64,000 nt of DNA from Asparagopsis taxiformis (lineage: Eukaryota; Rhodophyta; Florideophyceae; Bonnemaisoniales; Bonnemaisoniaceae). Below, in pieces: positions 30,701 to 42,202 of this stretch. The stretch covers positions 1 to 64,000 of the forward strand of contig JALQPE010001047.1 in NCBI GenBank assembly GCA_030407315.1, written 5' to 3'. The translations under genes and the position numbers were made by a program. The notes below the pieces were generated by a model. The model worked only from the letters and a program-made list of their open reading frames with translations. It was not told the DNA's origin and did no database searches. The number at the start of each line of letters is the position of its first letter. Position 1 is the first letter of the stretch.

Positions 30701-31895
30701 GTTTGTATCCATTGTCGATATATTTGCAATGAATCTATGTGCATGGAGAATGGCAGCCAACCAGCTGCAGCGAACGAGGGCGCATATGCTTGGTTGCATG
30801 GACATTTCTGGACAGCACTCCGACGCTCTCGTCAATGGCTACATGTCCGGTACGGGCATGCCGTATTTCCAGATGTGCAGAGATCAGGTTCGACTGCGCG
30901 GATATACTGTGATGCACGGCTTCGCTGACATGCAGTCATTGAGTAGAAGTGATATTAGAGCCATCGAGAGCAATACCGAGATTGGAGATATGTTCAAGAT
31001 TCCGGTACAGCAGCTCTTCAACTTCTTCCTCGGAACATGGAATAGTCGTGGCCCGCATTTCGGCCCCTTGGGTACCGAATCACTGTGGGCTCCTATTCTC
31101 AATACGGAGAATGAGGAAGATGTCAGGGGAGAGAAAGATGGAGCTACCCGATTCAGTTCCACGCGATACTTGGTCATGGATTGGGTGGAGAAAAATGTGG
31201 CAAACACGAAAATTGTGCGGCGCCGAGCTCTCCTAGACACTTGGATTGCGCTCCTGGTCCGTATGCTCGGACTGGAGGATGAGCAACTTTCCGGGTGCGC
31301 AAACACCGGTGCCCGAACGCTGCACATACCAGCTACTGGTGGGCGACTGTTGATTACGGGTGCAAATTGTCCACGGCAGATACCTCATAATGACTTTCCA
31401 GTGCCGCATATTTCAGAGAGAAACGAAAAGCTTCCAGGATATTTCACGCTAGTCAGTGGCGCCGATCCCTTTCCACTGTGGATCTGTCCATTCTCACACA
31501 ACTTTGTGTTTGAAACTGCAGACGCAATTCTCACTATGAGTACTGCACTGCAGATGCGCAAAATCATCATCCCGCCGCACTCCGTTCTGGTAGCCCATGG
31601 ATTTCTGCAGCATGCAGGCGGTGGCGCCATTGACAGTTTGACCGAACACACGAGCACACGCTACCATCTCTATTTTGCGCCAGACTCGCAGCCACTTCCA
31701 GGCTCCCTCTTTTTTGCAATGGGAAAGCAATTACAGTTCGATGAGAATGTTCCACTTTGTAGTGATGGGCCATCAGCAGCAGTACCAAAATCATCTTCTC
31801 CTGCAGCAGCGGCGGAGCTCAACTGTCCCCCATATGTATCTGCTTCACAGCTATCGGTTCCATACAACAACAGTAGCGGTGGACAAAAAATTTAA
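27768..31895 (+). CDS. ParB-like nuclease fold-2OG/Fe(II) dioxygenase fusion protein, copy B
   Basis: Intact 1,375-aa gene from the ATG at 27768, matching copy A. ParB-like signature DGVHRLLAL, and dioxygenase residues H1207, D1209, H1282 and R1298 are present. The intact state of A and B shows that the frameshifts in the third copy (35756-39877) are not typical of the element. Confidence 0.75.
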   Translation: MSRGRSRRSRKKAVYDEDKGANKAEHHHRATLQHLYGKSAAVRGIVPGANVKLFIFINSTAREVGLGSLPDNSGSDALQRKLHNHQLPSTQQHDYVSVRNIHIHSDAANFPYPYNFKGAEGPPGTLGDIYSTGFYAWDTRMMRVAVENRDTDARNGIDSPHDDHDANTRDSQVDKSLNETITVNKTASARRGNNDTKIPQQQQQRDHSQKNRKQLENSICAISSSSTVQDPLDAKNICDGSPIPATETTTSDVTSTAAAVAPGAIAEKQTTSLGKDGCFTTPVGNSNIDASVATMLASVDDARGTSIPTEKFCRTDYEIGTCHLMLDQLAIPGITLRDVSEQHVSALFQNMLENGLSYAAGLITVCILRSNQNGNSKKRRKVDGEDGKQHNSNAAAEARKPPLQLQSLSVLKNCSGRSQTLDHSITATTIDGVHRLLALRRVKVEQHRLAQEDSPDAPRLRWVNLPLRVQYMQRINGEELKLEELMKLGAMMNDTTSIVRKDTDILSVLHSVISLMRCCGEDRSVPAADLRVIDVSKIMRASQFMRFETLSTCSKWARLGKVMLTHPEVWEKLKRLNNIPKRSRLGISHLSSPYLSALDAEALSLLLDSLFAFINPPPTATPRRRSLHSMDDFYNNFALLFESCITTLFRQYGKSLQLSMTAFLGVSIPAPRNRTRTIREEFIHNVIQFVTTDGEKARLREEGMRRARCNRLQVRIANHFKPPPPPPPQQPLQNEQEIIEKKKRHHTQHQQKEKMEKKRKSASIFPPPMMITRKGIAPTNQQADMSVHDEEDHQQKQSNKKKKQNRLDDIVSADKHDAQTTQPGLLPPPPTPSAPPPPPPPTLNDPSAAAARKSPNGKALHSRRSRRPPSSAGPKLDSKGYIVPEETEDGGSYDDSVNPLPLSGVRPMVCSNRSSNGKSAKSLPAYSASEIALCRRLASMTPDTLRSLILQDETHIREVDMAQVLRGIYIPPNHRAHEFVSIVDIFAMNLCAWRMAANQLQRTRAHMLGCMDISGQHSDALVNGYMSGTGMPYFQMCRDQVRLRGYTVMHGFADMQSLSRSDIRAIESNTEIGDMFKIPVQQLFNFFLGTWNSRGPHFGPLGTESLWAPILNTENEEDVRGEKDGATRFSSTRYLVMDWVEKNVANTKIVRRRALLDTWIALLVRMLGLEDEQLSGCANTGARTLHIPATGGRLLITGANCPRQIPHNDFPVPHISERNEKLPGYFTLVSGADPFPLWICPFSHNFVFETADAILTMSTALQMRKIIIPPHSVLVAHGFLQHAGGGAIDSLTEHTSTRYHLYFAPDSQPLPGSLFFAMGKQLQFDENVPLCSDGPSAAVPKSSSPAAAAELNCPPYVSASQLSVPYNNSSGGQKI

Positions 31896-32494
31896 AGGAT
31901 ATCAACATGTTTGGTGGCTGTGTAAAACTAAAAAATGCTGCCGCCGCAAATTATTATTTCATAACAACAGTTCAGCTCTGCATACATGTAGATGAAACGG
32001 AAACACATATTTCTCCACGGTCGAAGAGTTACCTTCCTCCCTCGTTCTGTATGAACAGCTAGAGCATTCTCTCACTCACTCGCCGATTCACTGAGATTTA
32101 GTTTCTACGACATGTTCTTCCTGTTCCCATCAGCGACGTATGGGTCCCTAAAATACTGTCTGTCTTTGAAAAAGAGATAGTGTCCATAACAGCAGCCATT
32201 CTGCTAGTGGCTCACTCCCAAGCTGGCTGCCAGGCCGCCGAGTGATACCTACCACGCCAATCTGCAGGCCGAGGGCTGCATGCAGCGTCGGACTTGCAAT
32301 CCGTGGGGGATAAAATGTATGATAAATCGACTGTAATTTACGCAAGAAACATATATTTCCCGTGCACCAATCACACGTGTTTTGACACGTGCGACCGTCT
32401 GACACTAACCAAATGGGTGCCACCGTTCAAGTGGCAACGCTTTGAGTGTTTTGGCAGTAGCTAAGCAGTGCCATAACAGATAACAGGTCATTTC

Positions 32495-32542
32495 AATTTT
32501 GATTGAATTATAATCAAAATTTACATGCTCCCTTGCATGTAA
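32495..32542. repeat. Paired hairpins upstream of iterons, copy B
   Basis: Exact duplicate of 12550-12597: an AATTTTGATT/AATCAAAATT stem followed by a TTACATG/CATGTAA stem. Confidence 0.6.
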
Positions 32543-32635
32543 ACATGCAATTTCCTTGGAAAACAGAAAACCCTGCGGCTTCGTCTATCCGTCCGCCCAA
32601 CAGTGCCCATCGGATAGGTATCCTCTGCGGATCCA

Positions 32636-32811
32636 GCGTACACTGTTGGAATAGCGTACACTGCTGGACTAGTTTACACTGTTGGACTAGTGTACACTGT
32701 TGGACTAGTGTAAACTGTTGGAATAGTGTACACTGTTGGACTAGTGTACACCGTTGGAATAGTGTACACTGTGAAGCTGGTGTATTCTGACAGCTCAGTG
32801 TACACTCCGCC
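32636..32811 (+). repeat. 18-bp iteron array, copy B
   Basis: Same ten-unit GTGTACACTGTTGGACTA-type array as at 12691-12866, with the same unit-by-unit variants. The array is inherited as a block rather than expanding independently. Confidence 0.8.
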
Positions 32812-33240
32812 TACAATCTAGCTTCTATGCGCCATGCTCTACACTGGTACACTGAGGCATATCATGTTGGCAAACAGATTACCACACAATGCTGTGAGTA
32901 GTGTCAAGGGTCTGACAGACTACATGCAGCTAGTCATGGAACACTGCTGTGCGCAGTTTGGCTCGCGCATTGATACAGCTTCAGAAATTAAGCGAGCTGC
33001 TACAGGCTACCCTTACTGGTCATCACCCTGCAATCTCCAGTCAGTCAGCGAGTCAGTCATTTAGTGTACCTTGCGTGAGATCTGCTTGTCAGACGCCACC
33101 GGACTTGCAATTCTATTGGCTCACACTGCAGCGGACTTACGATTCAGGTAAGGTTATCATGCGTCTACAGTGGACTTGCATGGTTGAGCTCCGGACTTGC
33201 GTTTTCAAAAATTCTACAAATTTTTCTGGCCTCGCCTCAT

Positions 33241-34680
33241 TATAAAATTCTTGCAATTCTATGTCAGCCGAACTGGCCGACTGACATCCGATTGCACTAC
33301 ATGTACCGGGCCTGGACTTTGGCCCTGATATCATTAAAGAACAGACCACTGACACTCTGAAATATTTCATAGAATTTCAGAGGCCCCAGCCCTCCTGGCA
33401 GTTGCTGCATTGCCGACTTGCACAATGAAGGCCGACATTGGCCTGCAACAGGAAGGCTTTCTTTGTTGCCATGCTTTCCTTCACGTCGCAGTAGCTAATG
33501 CGATTTTCCACACCGCCTGCAGCTCTTCAGCGTCGAGGAATGTAAGCAAATTGATTTTAATGCCAGTGTAACGCTCACGACTAGGCGGATATGCATAGTT
33601 CCATTTTCCCCAGTTCGCCCAGCTGTAGTGCCCTGTTCCGCGTGAAGCCCCATTCCACTGCCGTGGGCAGCTGCAGTTCCTTTCACCCAACCAAACCCAG
33701 GCTCTCCATTCTGTTCACATCCTCCCCTTGTTCACACCAAGTCCATGGCCCGGTTCTTACCTCTGTTCACCCAAGTCCATGGCCCGGCTCTCCCTCTCTG
33801 TTCACCCAAGTCCATGGCCCGGCTCTCCCTCTCTGTTCACCCAAGTCCATGGCCCGGCTCTCCCTCTCTGTTCACCCAAGTCCATGGCCCGGTTCTTTAC
33901 TCTGTTCACCCAAGTCCTGGCAGTTCTCCCTCCAAGTCATCCCAAGTCTGTAGGGTTCTTTACAGTACACCAATTCGGTCCATATTTCTCTTGTCAGCAA
34001 GGCAGTGATGCAGCATTCATTCAACTGAATGCTCTAGCGAAATTCTATCCATTAGTAAAATTGCACGGAGGCAGCAATCTACTTCTCACCGTTGCAACGT
34101 ACAGTTTGTACAGTATGTCTACCAGACTAGGAGCTCTTACCAGCACAACTGCTACGCAGCAAACTTGCTCTCTTTTGGCCTACCAACTTATTTAGAGCAA
34201 CATTGTCACAAGGAAACACAGTGCTACAAGCTAGTTCCACTGCCTTCCATTCACTATTTTAGAGATATAGCTGTACTTGCACTTGCAAAACTAGTTTCTC
34301 TGTTTAAACAGAGAGTGCTATAGCAATGCATCAACTTGCTTGACATACTCTTTCCCAGCTCTTTCAGAGAGGCCTTTTTGTCGCGGAATCACAGTTGGTA
34401 GAGTTGGTTTGCGGACGTCATACCTGCCGCATGCATAGCGCACAATCCAGTGCTTTTCATCCATTTGTTCTTAATCCATCATCCAGCAATTTTAGTCCCT
34501 CATTCCTGTTGCGAGCTGATTTTCTGCACTGATGCATGTCCTTGTCCAGTGAATGTATACATTTGTTCTTACCCATTCTGAACACTTCATTGATGCTAGC
34601 ATGAGGTTTAGCAGCTTCTGCATCGTTTGTCTTCCGTCTCTTTTCATTGCAACACAAGAGTCTGTCGGTCGTTCTCATTC
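33241..34680. other. Chimeric (blended) consensus sequence, probable assembly artefact
   Basis: Up to 33240 the sequence follows the tail of copy B; after about 34680 it follows the region starting at the 5' end of the methyltransferase-SET gene. In between, single bases and short blocks alternate between two unrelated sequences: the tail (equivalent of 13286-14800) and the methyltransferase gene (equivalent of 5240-6740). For example, near 33375-33460 stretches of 5394-5520 (CATAGAATTTC.AGAGGCC, CTGGCAGTTGCTGCATTGC) interleave with 13436-13510. Near 33950-34030 pieces of 6010-6080 interleave with the minisatellite end. The offset of the two parents is about 11.95 kb, so about 12 kb (a recombinase gene and most of a methyltransferase gene) is probably missing here. 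A minisatellite remnant (33728-33930) is visible. Confidence 0.8.
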
Positions 34681-35755
34681 TGTCCGTGGTCACCATGGTT
34701 GTCTGTCTGTCTGTCAGTCAGCCAGTCAGTGATTCTTCTCTTCAGTCACCTTCACTAGCACTTCAACAGCTGGTTACAGTGCAACTTACCGTGATTTGGG
34801 GTGGCTCTTAGTAAACATATTCGCGCGTGCACGCTACTCCAAGGCTGATCAGATCCCTGCACGTTATCAGGATGAATGATGGCCGAAGAAACGTGAAAAT
34901 GCCAGGGCACACTCACCCGCGAGCGGTCGGAAAACAGACAGTAGATAGGGTGATCCTGCAATTCCTGAACAATTCCCAAACGGCCTTTTCAGCATGTATA
35001 CATGGCCCCTAGGCGCGCAAACGATAAAAATCGGAATTTTCACAATTCCAATATTTTCGAAAATTACACTCGACCAGCTGGTAGTTGCCGGCCGCCGCCG
35101 CCGCCGTTTGCCATGCCAGCCAATAGGTTGCATTCATCTGATTGCCTGCCTAATAAATCTCCAATGAGAAATATTCCCGCCACCGCTGCAGACATAATTG
35201 TCCCGTACAGCCACTCATACCTAGCTATATGCGTATGCACAGCAAATGCATTGCGCGAAACCTTGTCATACCAATTTCTGCAGCCACCCACCGCCGTCGC
35301 CGAACGACTAAATCACAAAACCCGATCTCGAGATCCCAGTTGCGTGGCTACCTGCCACTAACACTTTTCTGGACCTTGAGGCAGACTGGCGGTTCGGCCA
35401 ACCAATTCGATCTACGAATCAGAGCGATTTTCTGTTCAGTTGCTGGCGGCAACAACCATATTCTGCTAACCACTACTACTTTCTTCCTTGCTTCATTCCA
35501 CTACGACCACCACCTTTTCCATCGACATGCGCGCGCGCCTCCCCTGCCTGTCAACGAGAGCAAAACCCAGCAGCAGCGTACGAACAGTGGGCGAGTAGGA
35601 CTACTGCTGCACAGAAGCATTCCAGTACACCGTTGGTTGTAACACGGAGCAAAACCATTTCCTACTATACACGCGCCAGCCACAAACCGTGTATTCTTTC
35701 CTCCTGCTCAACCTCAGTCACTGTGGTGCAACAAAATCCCCTCAATCGACAAGGA
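34681..35755. promoter_or_regulatory. Divergent intergenic region, copy C
   Basis: Duplicate of 6761-7822 with short deletions in homopolymers (for example the T run near 35365 is two shorter and the T run near 35657 one shorter). It precedes the frameshifted ParB-dioxygenase copy. No gene seen. Confidence 0.5.
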
Positions 35756-38700
35756 ATGTCTCGCGGAAGGTCAAGGCGGAGTCGTAAGAAAGCTGTGTAC
35801 GATGAAGACAAAGGCGCGAACAAAGCAGAGCATCATCATCGTGCTACATTGCAGCACTTGTATGGTAAGTCGGCAGCTGTTCGCGGCATCGTTCCCGGTG
35901 CAAACGTCAAGCTGTTCATTTTCATCAATTCGACAGCGCGTGAGGTTGGTCTTGGCTCACTGCCGGACAATAGTGGCAGCGATGCACTACAGCGCAAGTT
36001 ACATAATCACCAACTGCCCAGCACTCAGCAGCATGACTATGTTTCTGTGCGGAATATTCACATCCACTCGGACGCAGCAAACTTTCCCTATCCCTACAAC
36101 TTCAAAGGAGCGGAAGGCCCCCGGGAACACTGGGCGACATCTACTCTACTGGATTCTATGCCTGGGACACTCGCATGATGCGTGTTGCCGTTGAGAACCG
36201 TGATACTGATGCAAGAAATGGTATTGATTCCCCACACGATGATCATGACGCCAAATACGAGGGATAGCCAAGTAGACAAGTCGTTGAATGAAACCATCAC
36301 TGTCAACAAAACTGCATCTGCACGGCGAGGAAACAATGACACCAAAATACCACAGCAGCAGCAGCAGCGGGACCATTCGCAGAAGAACAGAAAGCAGCTG
36401 GAAAACTCCATCTGTGCTATTTCATCTTCATCAACTGTCCAAGATCCGTTGGATGCGAAAAATATTTGTGACGGTTCACCCATACCTGCGACTGAAACAA
36501 CAACCTCCGATGTGACCAGTACCGCTGCCGCCGTCGCTCGGGTGCTATTGCGGAGAAGCAAACAACAAGTCTAGGAAAGGATGGTTGCTTTACTACACCT
36601 GTCGGCAACAGTAACATAGATGCGTCGGTAGCGACGATGCTTGCTTCTGTCGACGACGCTCGGGGAACCTCTATTCCGACAGAAAAGTTCTGCCGCACCG
36701 ACTATGAGATTGGTACCTGCCACCTGATGCTGGATCAGCTAGCAATTCCGGGAATCACACTGCGAGATGTGTCCGAGCAACATGTTTCTGCACTGTTCCA
36801 GAACATGTTGGAAAATGGCCTTTCGTATGCGGCCGGCTTGATTACAGTGTGCATTTTGAGAAGCAACCAAAACGGAAATAGCAAGAAAAGAAGGAAAGTG
36901 GATGGCGAAGATGGGAAGCAACACAATTCAAATGCTGCTGCTGAAGCAAGAAAACCGCCGTTACAGCTGCAGTCTTTGTCCGTGTTGAAAAATTGCTCTG
37001 GTCGCTCTCAAACTCTAGATCACTCGATTACTGCGACAACTATAGATGGAGTGCACCGGCTGTTGGCACTACGTCGTGTGAAAGTCGAACAACATCGTTT
37101 GGCCCAGGAAGATTCGCCAGATGCACCTCGTCTACGCTGGGTAAACTTGCCATTGCGTGTGCAGTACATGCAGCGCATAAACGGTGAAGAATTGAAGCTA
37201 GAAGAGCTGATGAAGCTCGGTGCGATGATGAACGATACAACATCAATTGTGCGCAAGGATACCGACATCCTGTCTGTTCTCCACTCTGTCATATCACTGA
37301 TGCGCTGCTGCGGTGAGGATCGCAGCGTGCCGGCAGCCGACCTTCGGGTCATCGATGTGAGTAAGATTATGCGAGCGAGTCAGTTCATGCGTTTCGAAAC
37401 CCTTTCAACGTGCAGCAAGTGGGCTAGGCTCGGAAAGGTAATGTTGACACACCCAGAGGTATGGGAAAAGCTGAAAAGACTGAACAACATACCCAAACGC
37501 TCCCGGCTCGGCATTTCGCACCTCAGCTCACCTTATTTGTCTGCACTGGATGCCGAAGCTCTCTCTCTCCTCCTCGACTCGTTATTCGCCTTCATCAACC
37601 CGCCGCCGACGGCGACACCGAGACGGAGGAGTCTTCATTCGATGGATGACTTCTACAACAATTTTGCTCTACTATTCGAGTCTTGCATCACAACTCTTTT
37701 CCGGCAGTATGGAAAAAGTTTGCAGCTTTCAATGACGGCATTTCTGGGCGTCTCAATCCCAGCACCACGCAATAGAACGAGGACAATCCGTGAGGAGTTC
37801 ATTCACAATGTCATACAGTTTGTGACTACGGACGGGGAAAAGGCTAGATTGAGAGAAGAAGGCATGCGACGTGCGCGCTGCAATCGTCTGCAGGTTCGTA
37901 TAGCCAATCATTTCAAACCGCCTCCGCCGCCGCCACCACAGCAGCCGCTGCAAAACGAACAGGAGATCATTGAGAAAAAGAAGAGGCACCATACGCAACA
38001 TCAACAAAAGGAAAAAATGGAGAAGAAGCGAAAAAGTGCATCAATTTTTCCCCCGCCGATGATGATCACTAGAAAAGGAATTGCTCCCACCAACCAGCAA
38101 GCTGATATGTCCGTTCATGACGAAGAAGATCATCAACAAAAGCAATCAAACAAAAAGAAAAAGCAGAATCGGTTAGACGATATTGTTTCAGCAGACAAAC
38201 ATGATGCACAGACAACACAACCGGGGCTGCTGCCGCCGCGCCTACTCCCAGTGCACCACCACCACCACCACCAACATTGAATGATCCAAGCGCGGCTGCA
38301 GCGAGAAAATCGCCCAACGGAAAAGCCCTCCACTCTCGCCGTAGTCGACGTCCTCCCTCCTCCGCGGGACCAAAGCTCGACTCAAAAGGGTATATCGTTC
38401 CGGAAGAAACAGAAGACGGTGGTTCATATGATGACAGTGTGAATCCACTACCGCTAAGCGGTGTGCGTCCGATGGTTTGCAGCAACAGAAGCAGTAATGG
38501 AAAGTCTGCAAAGTCACTACCCGCCTACTCAGCATCAGAGATTGCACTTTGCAGACGACTAGCATCGATGACCCCGGATACTCTGCGCTCACTAATACTG
38601 CAGGATGAAACGCACATTAGGGAAGTGGACATGGCGCAAGTTTTGCGCGGGATATACATTCCTCCCAACCATCGCGCCCACGAGTTTGTATCCATTGTCG

Positions 38701-39877
38701 ATATATTTGCAATGAATCTATGTGCATGGAGAATGGCAGCCAACCAGCTGCAGCGAACGAGGGCGCATATGCTTGGTTGCATGGACATTTCTGGACAGCA
38801 CTCCGACGCTCTCGTCAATGGCTACATGTCCGGTACGGGCATGCCGTATTCCAGATGTGCAGAGATCAGGTTCGACTGCGCGGATATACTGTGATGCACG
38901 GCTTCGCTGACATGCAGTCATTGAGTAGAAGTGATATTAGAGCCATCGAGAGCAATACCGAGATTGGAGATATGTTCAAGATTCCGGTACAGCAGCTCTT
39001 CAACTTCTTCCTCGGAACATGGAATAGTCGTGGCCCGCATTTCGGCCCCTTGGGTACCGAATCACTGTGGGCTCCTATTCTCAATACGGAGAATGAGGAA
39101 GATGTCAGGGGAGAGAAAGATGGAGCTACCCGATTCAGTTCCACGCGATACTTGGTCATGGATTGGGTGGAGAAAAATGTGGCAAACACGAAAATTGTGC
39201 GGCGCCGAGCTCTCCTAGACACTTGGATTGCGCTCCTGGTCCGTATGCTCGGACTGGAGGATGAGCAACTTTCCGGGTGCGCAAACACCGGTGCCCGAAC
39301 GCTGCACATACCAGCTACTGGTGGGCGACTGTTGATTACGGGTGCAAATTGTCCACGGCAGATACCTCATAATGACTTTCCAGTGCCGCATATTTCAGAG
39401 AGAAACGAAAAGCTTCCAGGATATTTCACGCTAGTCAGTGGCGCCGATCCCTTTCCACTGTGGATCTGTCCATTCTCACACAACTTTGTGTTTGAAACTG
39501 CAGACGCAATTCTCACTATGAGTACTGCACTGCAGATGCGCAAAATCATCATCCCGCCGCACTCCGTTCTGGTAGCCCATGGATTTCTGCAGCATGCAGG
39601 CGGTGGCGCCATTGACAGTTTGACCGAACACACGAGCACACGCTACCATCTCTATTTTGCGCCAGACTCGCAGCCACTTCCAGGCTCCCTCTTTTTTGCA
39701 ATGGGAAAGCAATTACAGTTCGATGAGAATGTTCCACTTTGTAGTGATGGGCCATCAGCAGCAGTACCAAAATCATCTTCTCCTGCAGCAGCGGCGGAGC
39801 TCAACTGTCCCCCATATGTATCTGCTTCACAGCTATCGGTTCCATACAACAACAGTAGCGGTGGACAAAAAATTTAA
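35756..39877 (+). pseudogene. ParB-dioxygenase gene, copy C, with frameshifts (probably sequencing errors)
   Basis: Same gene as 7823-11950, but 6 bp shorter overall. Single-base changes fall in or near homopolymers: one C lost at about 36118, one A gained at about 36252, one C lost at about 36538, one C lost at about 38239, a CCA triplet lost at about 38265, and one T lost at about 38850. The frame is restored at the end, so the dioxygenase C-terminus is unchanged. I see no clear substitutions against copies A and B. An indel-only pattern points to unpolished long-read consensus, not real decay. As written it would give broken reading frames: about 36637-38280 carries the ParB part and 38720-39877 the dioxygenase part. 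Confidence 0.75.
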
Positions 39878-40473
39878 AGGATATCAACATGTTTGGTGGC
39901 TGTGTAAAACTAAAAAATGCTGCCGCCGCAAATTATTATTTCATAACAACAGTTCAGCTCTGCATACATGTAGATGAAACGGAAACACATATTTCTCACG
40001 GTCGAAGAGTTACCTTCCTCCCTCGTTCTGTATGAACAGCTAGAGCATTCTCTCACTCACTCGCCGATTCACTGAGATTTAGTTTCTACGACATGTTCTT
40101 CCTGTTCCCATCAGCGACGTATGGGTCCCTAAAATACTGTCTGTCTTTGAAAAAGAGATAGTGTCCATAACAGCAGCCATTCTGCTAGTGGCTCACTCCA
40201 AGCTGGCTGCCAGGCCGCCGAGTGATACCTACCACGCCAATCTGCAGGCCGAGGGCTGCATGCAGCGTCGGACTTGCAATCCGTGGGGGATAAAATGTAT
40301 GATAAATCGACTGTAATTTACGCAAGAAACAATATTTCCCGTGCACCAATCACACGTGTTTTGACACGTGCGACCGTCTGACACTAACCAAATGGGTGCC
40401 ACCGTTCAAGTGGCAACGCTTTGAGTGTTTTGGCAGTAGCTAAGCAGTGCCATAACAGATAACAGGTCATTTC

Positions 40474-40521
40474 AATTTTGATTGAATTATAATCAAAATT
40501 TACATGCTCCCTTGCATGTAA
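40474..40521. repeat. Paired hairpins upstream of iterons, copy C
   Basis: Same two perfect stems as at 12550-12597. Confidence 0.6.
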
Positions 40522-40614
40522 ACATGCAATTTCCTTGGAAAACAGAAAACCCTGCGGCTTCGTCTATCCGTCCGCCCAACAGTGCCCATCGGATAGGTAT
40601 CCTCTGCGGATCCA

Positions 40615-40790
40615 GCGTACACTGTTGGAATAGCGTACACTGCTGGACTAGTTTACACTGTTGGACTAGTGTACACTGTTGGACTAGTGTAAACTGTTGG
40701 AATAGTGTACACTGTTGGACTAGTGTACACCGTTGGAATAGTGTACACTGTGAAGCTGGTGTATTCTGACAGCTCAGTGTACACTCCGCC
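40615..40790 (+). repeat. 18-bp iteron array, copy C
   Basis: Same ten-unit array as at 12691-12866, unchanged even though neighbouring homopolymers have lost bases. Confidence 0.8.
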
Positions 40791-41280
40791 TACAATCTAG
40801 CTTCTATGCGCCATGCTCTACACTGGTACACTGAGGCATATCATGTTGGCAAACAGATTACCACACAATGCTGTGAGTAGTGTCAAGGGTCTGACAGACT
40901 ACATGCAGCTAGTCATGGAACACTGCTGTGCGCAGTTTGGCTCGCGCATTGATACAGCTTCAGAAATTAAGCGAGCTGCTACAGGCTACCCTACTGGTCA
41001 TCACCCTGCAATCTCCAGTCAGTCAGCGAGTCAGTCATTTAGTGTACCTTGCGTGAGATCTGCTTGTCAGACGCCACCGGACTTGCAATTCTATTGGCTC
41101 ACACTGCAGCGGACTTACGATTCAGGTAAGGTTATCATGCGTCTACAGTGGACTTGCATGGTTGAGCTCCGGACTTGCGTTTTCAAAAATTCTACAAATT
41201 TTTCTGGCCTCGCCTCATGTATAAAATTTTGCAGATTCTATGTCAGCCAACCGGAATGGCTACGACTGACATCCGATTGC

Positions 41281-41332
41281 ACTACAATGTACCGGGCCTG
41301 GACTTTGGCCCCGGGATAGAATAGTATAAGAA
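41281..41332 (+). repeat. 52-bp att-like direct repeat, site 2 of copy C
   Basis: Matches 13359-13410. The next direct copy downstream is at 62381-62432, after the recombinase gene. Confidence 0.55.
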
Positions 41333-41723
41333 CGTAGATTGCCACTTACACTCGTGAAATATTTCATTTAATTTCATAATCCCCTAATCGACTGCCTGCC
41401 CTCCATCGGCATGAGGAATGAAGGCCGACAGGGCACAGGGAAAGCTTTCCATGCCAGCATTGTCATTGCCGTTGCAACAGTTAGCTAATGCGATCTCTGC
41501 ACACAAATGCTGTCAGCATCTTCAGCGTCGCATGGAATGCTCAAGTCAAATTGATTTTAATGCCAGTGCTAACGCTCACGACTAGGCGGATATGCATAGG
41601 CCCATTTTCCCCACCGCCGGCCTAGCTGTCTACGTATTCCTCTCCCGCGTGTAATGCCCCATCCCACTGCCGTGGGCCAGCTGCAGTTCCTAGCCTGTAC
41701 CAAACACAAACACACAGAAGCAA

Positions 41724-42016
41724 AGTCCATGGTTCACATCTTCCCCTCTGTTCACCCAAGTCCATGGCCCGGTCTTTACCCTCTGTTCACCCAAGTCCAT
41801 GGCCCGGCTCTCCCTCTCTGTTCACCCAAGTCCATGGCCCGGCTCTCCCTCTCTGTCACCCAAGTCCATGGCCCGGTTCTTTACCCCTGTTCACCCAAGT
41901 CCATGGCCCGGCTCTCCCTCTCTGTTCACCCAAGTCATGGCCGGTTCTTTACCCTCTGTTCACCCAAGTCCATGGCCCAGCTCTTTACCTCTGTTCACCC
42001 AAGTCCATGGCCCAGT
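41724..42016 (+). repeat. 35-bp minisatellite, about nine units, copy C
   Basis: Shorter version of the array at 13804-14207, with several 1-bp losses inside units (for example near 41775, 41856 and 41936). The copy-number difference may be real or due to poor consensus. Confidence 0.8.
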
Positions 42017-42070
42017 GACTCTGCAGCATTCATTCACCACTGAATGCTCTAGCGAAATTCTATCCATTAG

Positions 42071-42072
42071 TA
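42071..42072. other. TA target-site duplication, left
   Basis: The uninterrupted copy A reads CCATTAGTAAAAGTG around 14262-14263. Here the insert begins right after this TA, and the flank resumes with TA at 53957-53958. A 3-bp GTA duplication is also possible, but then the termini would be asymmetric. Confidence 0.75.
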
Positions 42073-42103
42073 CGTCTGTTTTCGGAAGTGGACGCGGACG
42101 TCC
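42073..42103 (+). repeat. Left terminal inverted repeat of the 11.9-kb element
   Basis: Begins CGTCTGTTTTCGGAAGTGG and continues into GACGCGGACGTCC. It pairs with the complement of 53924-53956, with a 2-base length difference and a few mismatches. Confidence 0.75.
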
Positions 42104-42202
42104 AGTCTCTCTAGTACGGGTCCTAGTCGGCCCGAGATTTACTAGAACAAATGAACGTCCGCGTCCGAAAAAAAAATAAAAATTTTTTGGATGCGGACGT
42201 CC

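Larger units (their letters stand above)
39878..42072. other. Non-coding tail, copy C up to the insertion
   Basis: Equivalent of 11951-14263. It contains hairpins, iterons, the att-like repeat and the minisatellite, annotated separately. No gene seen. It ends at the TA where the 11.9-kb element inserted. Confidence 0.6.

Noticed and set aside
33241..34680. A real recombinant or novel sequence between copies B and C
   Set aside because: Fine-grained alternation between two non-homologous parents is typical of consensus from misaligned reads, not of recombination.
35756..39877. Genuine pseudogenisation of the third ParB-dioxygenase copy
   Set aside because: Changes are almost all short homopolymer indels, and the same pattern affects non-coding DNA around it; sequencing error is the simpler cause.
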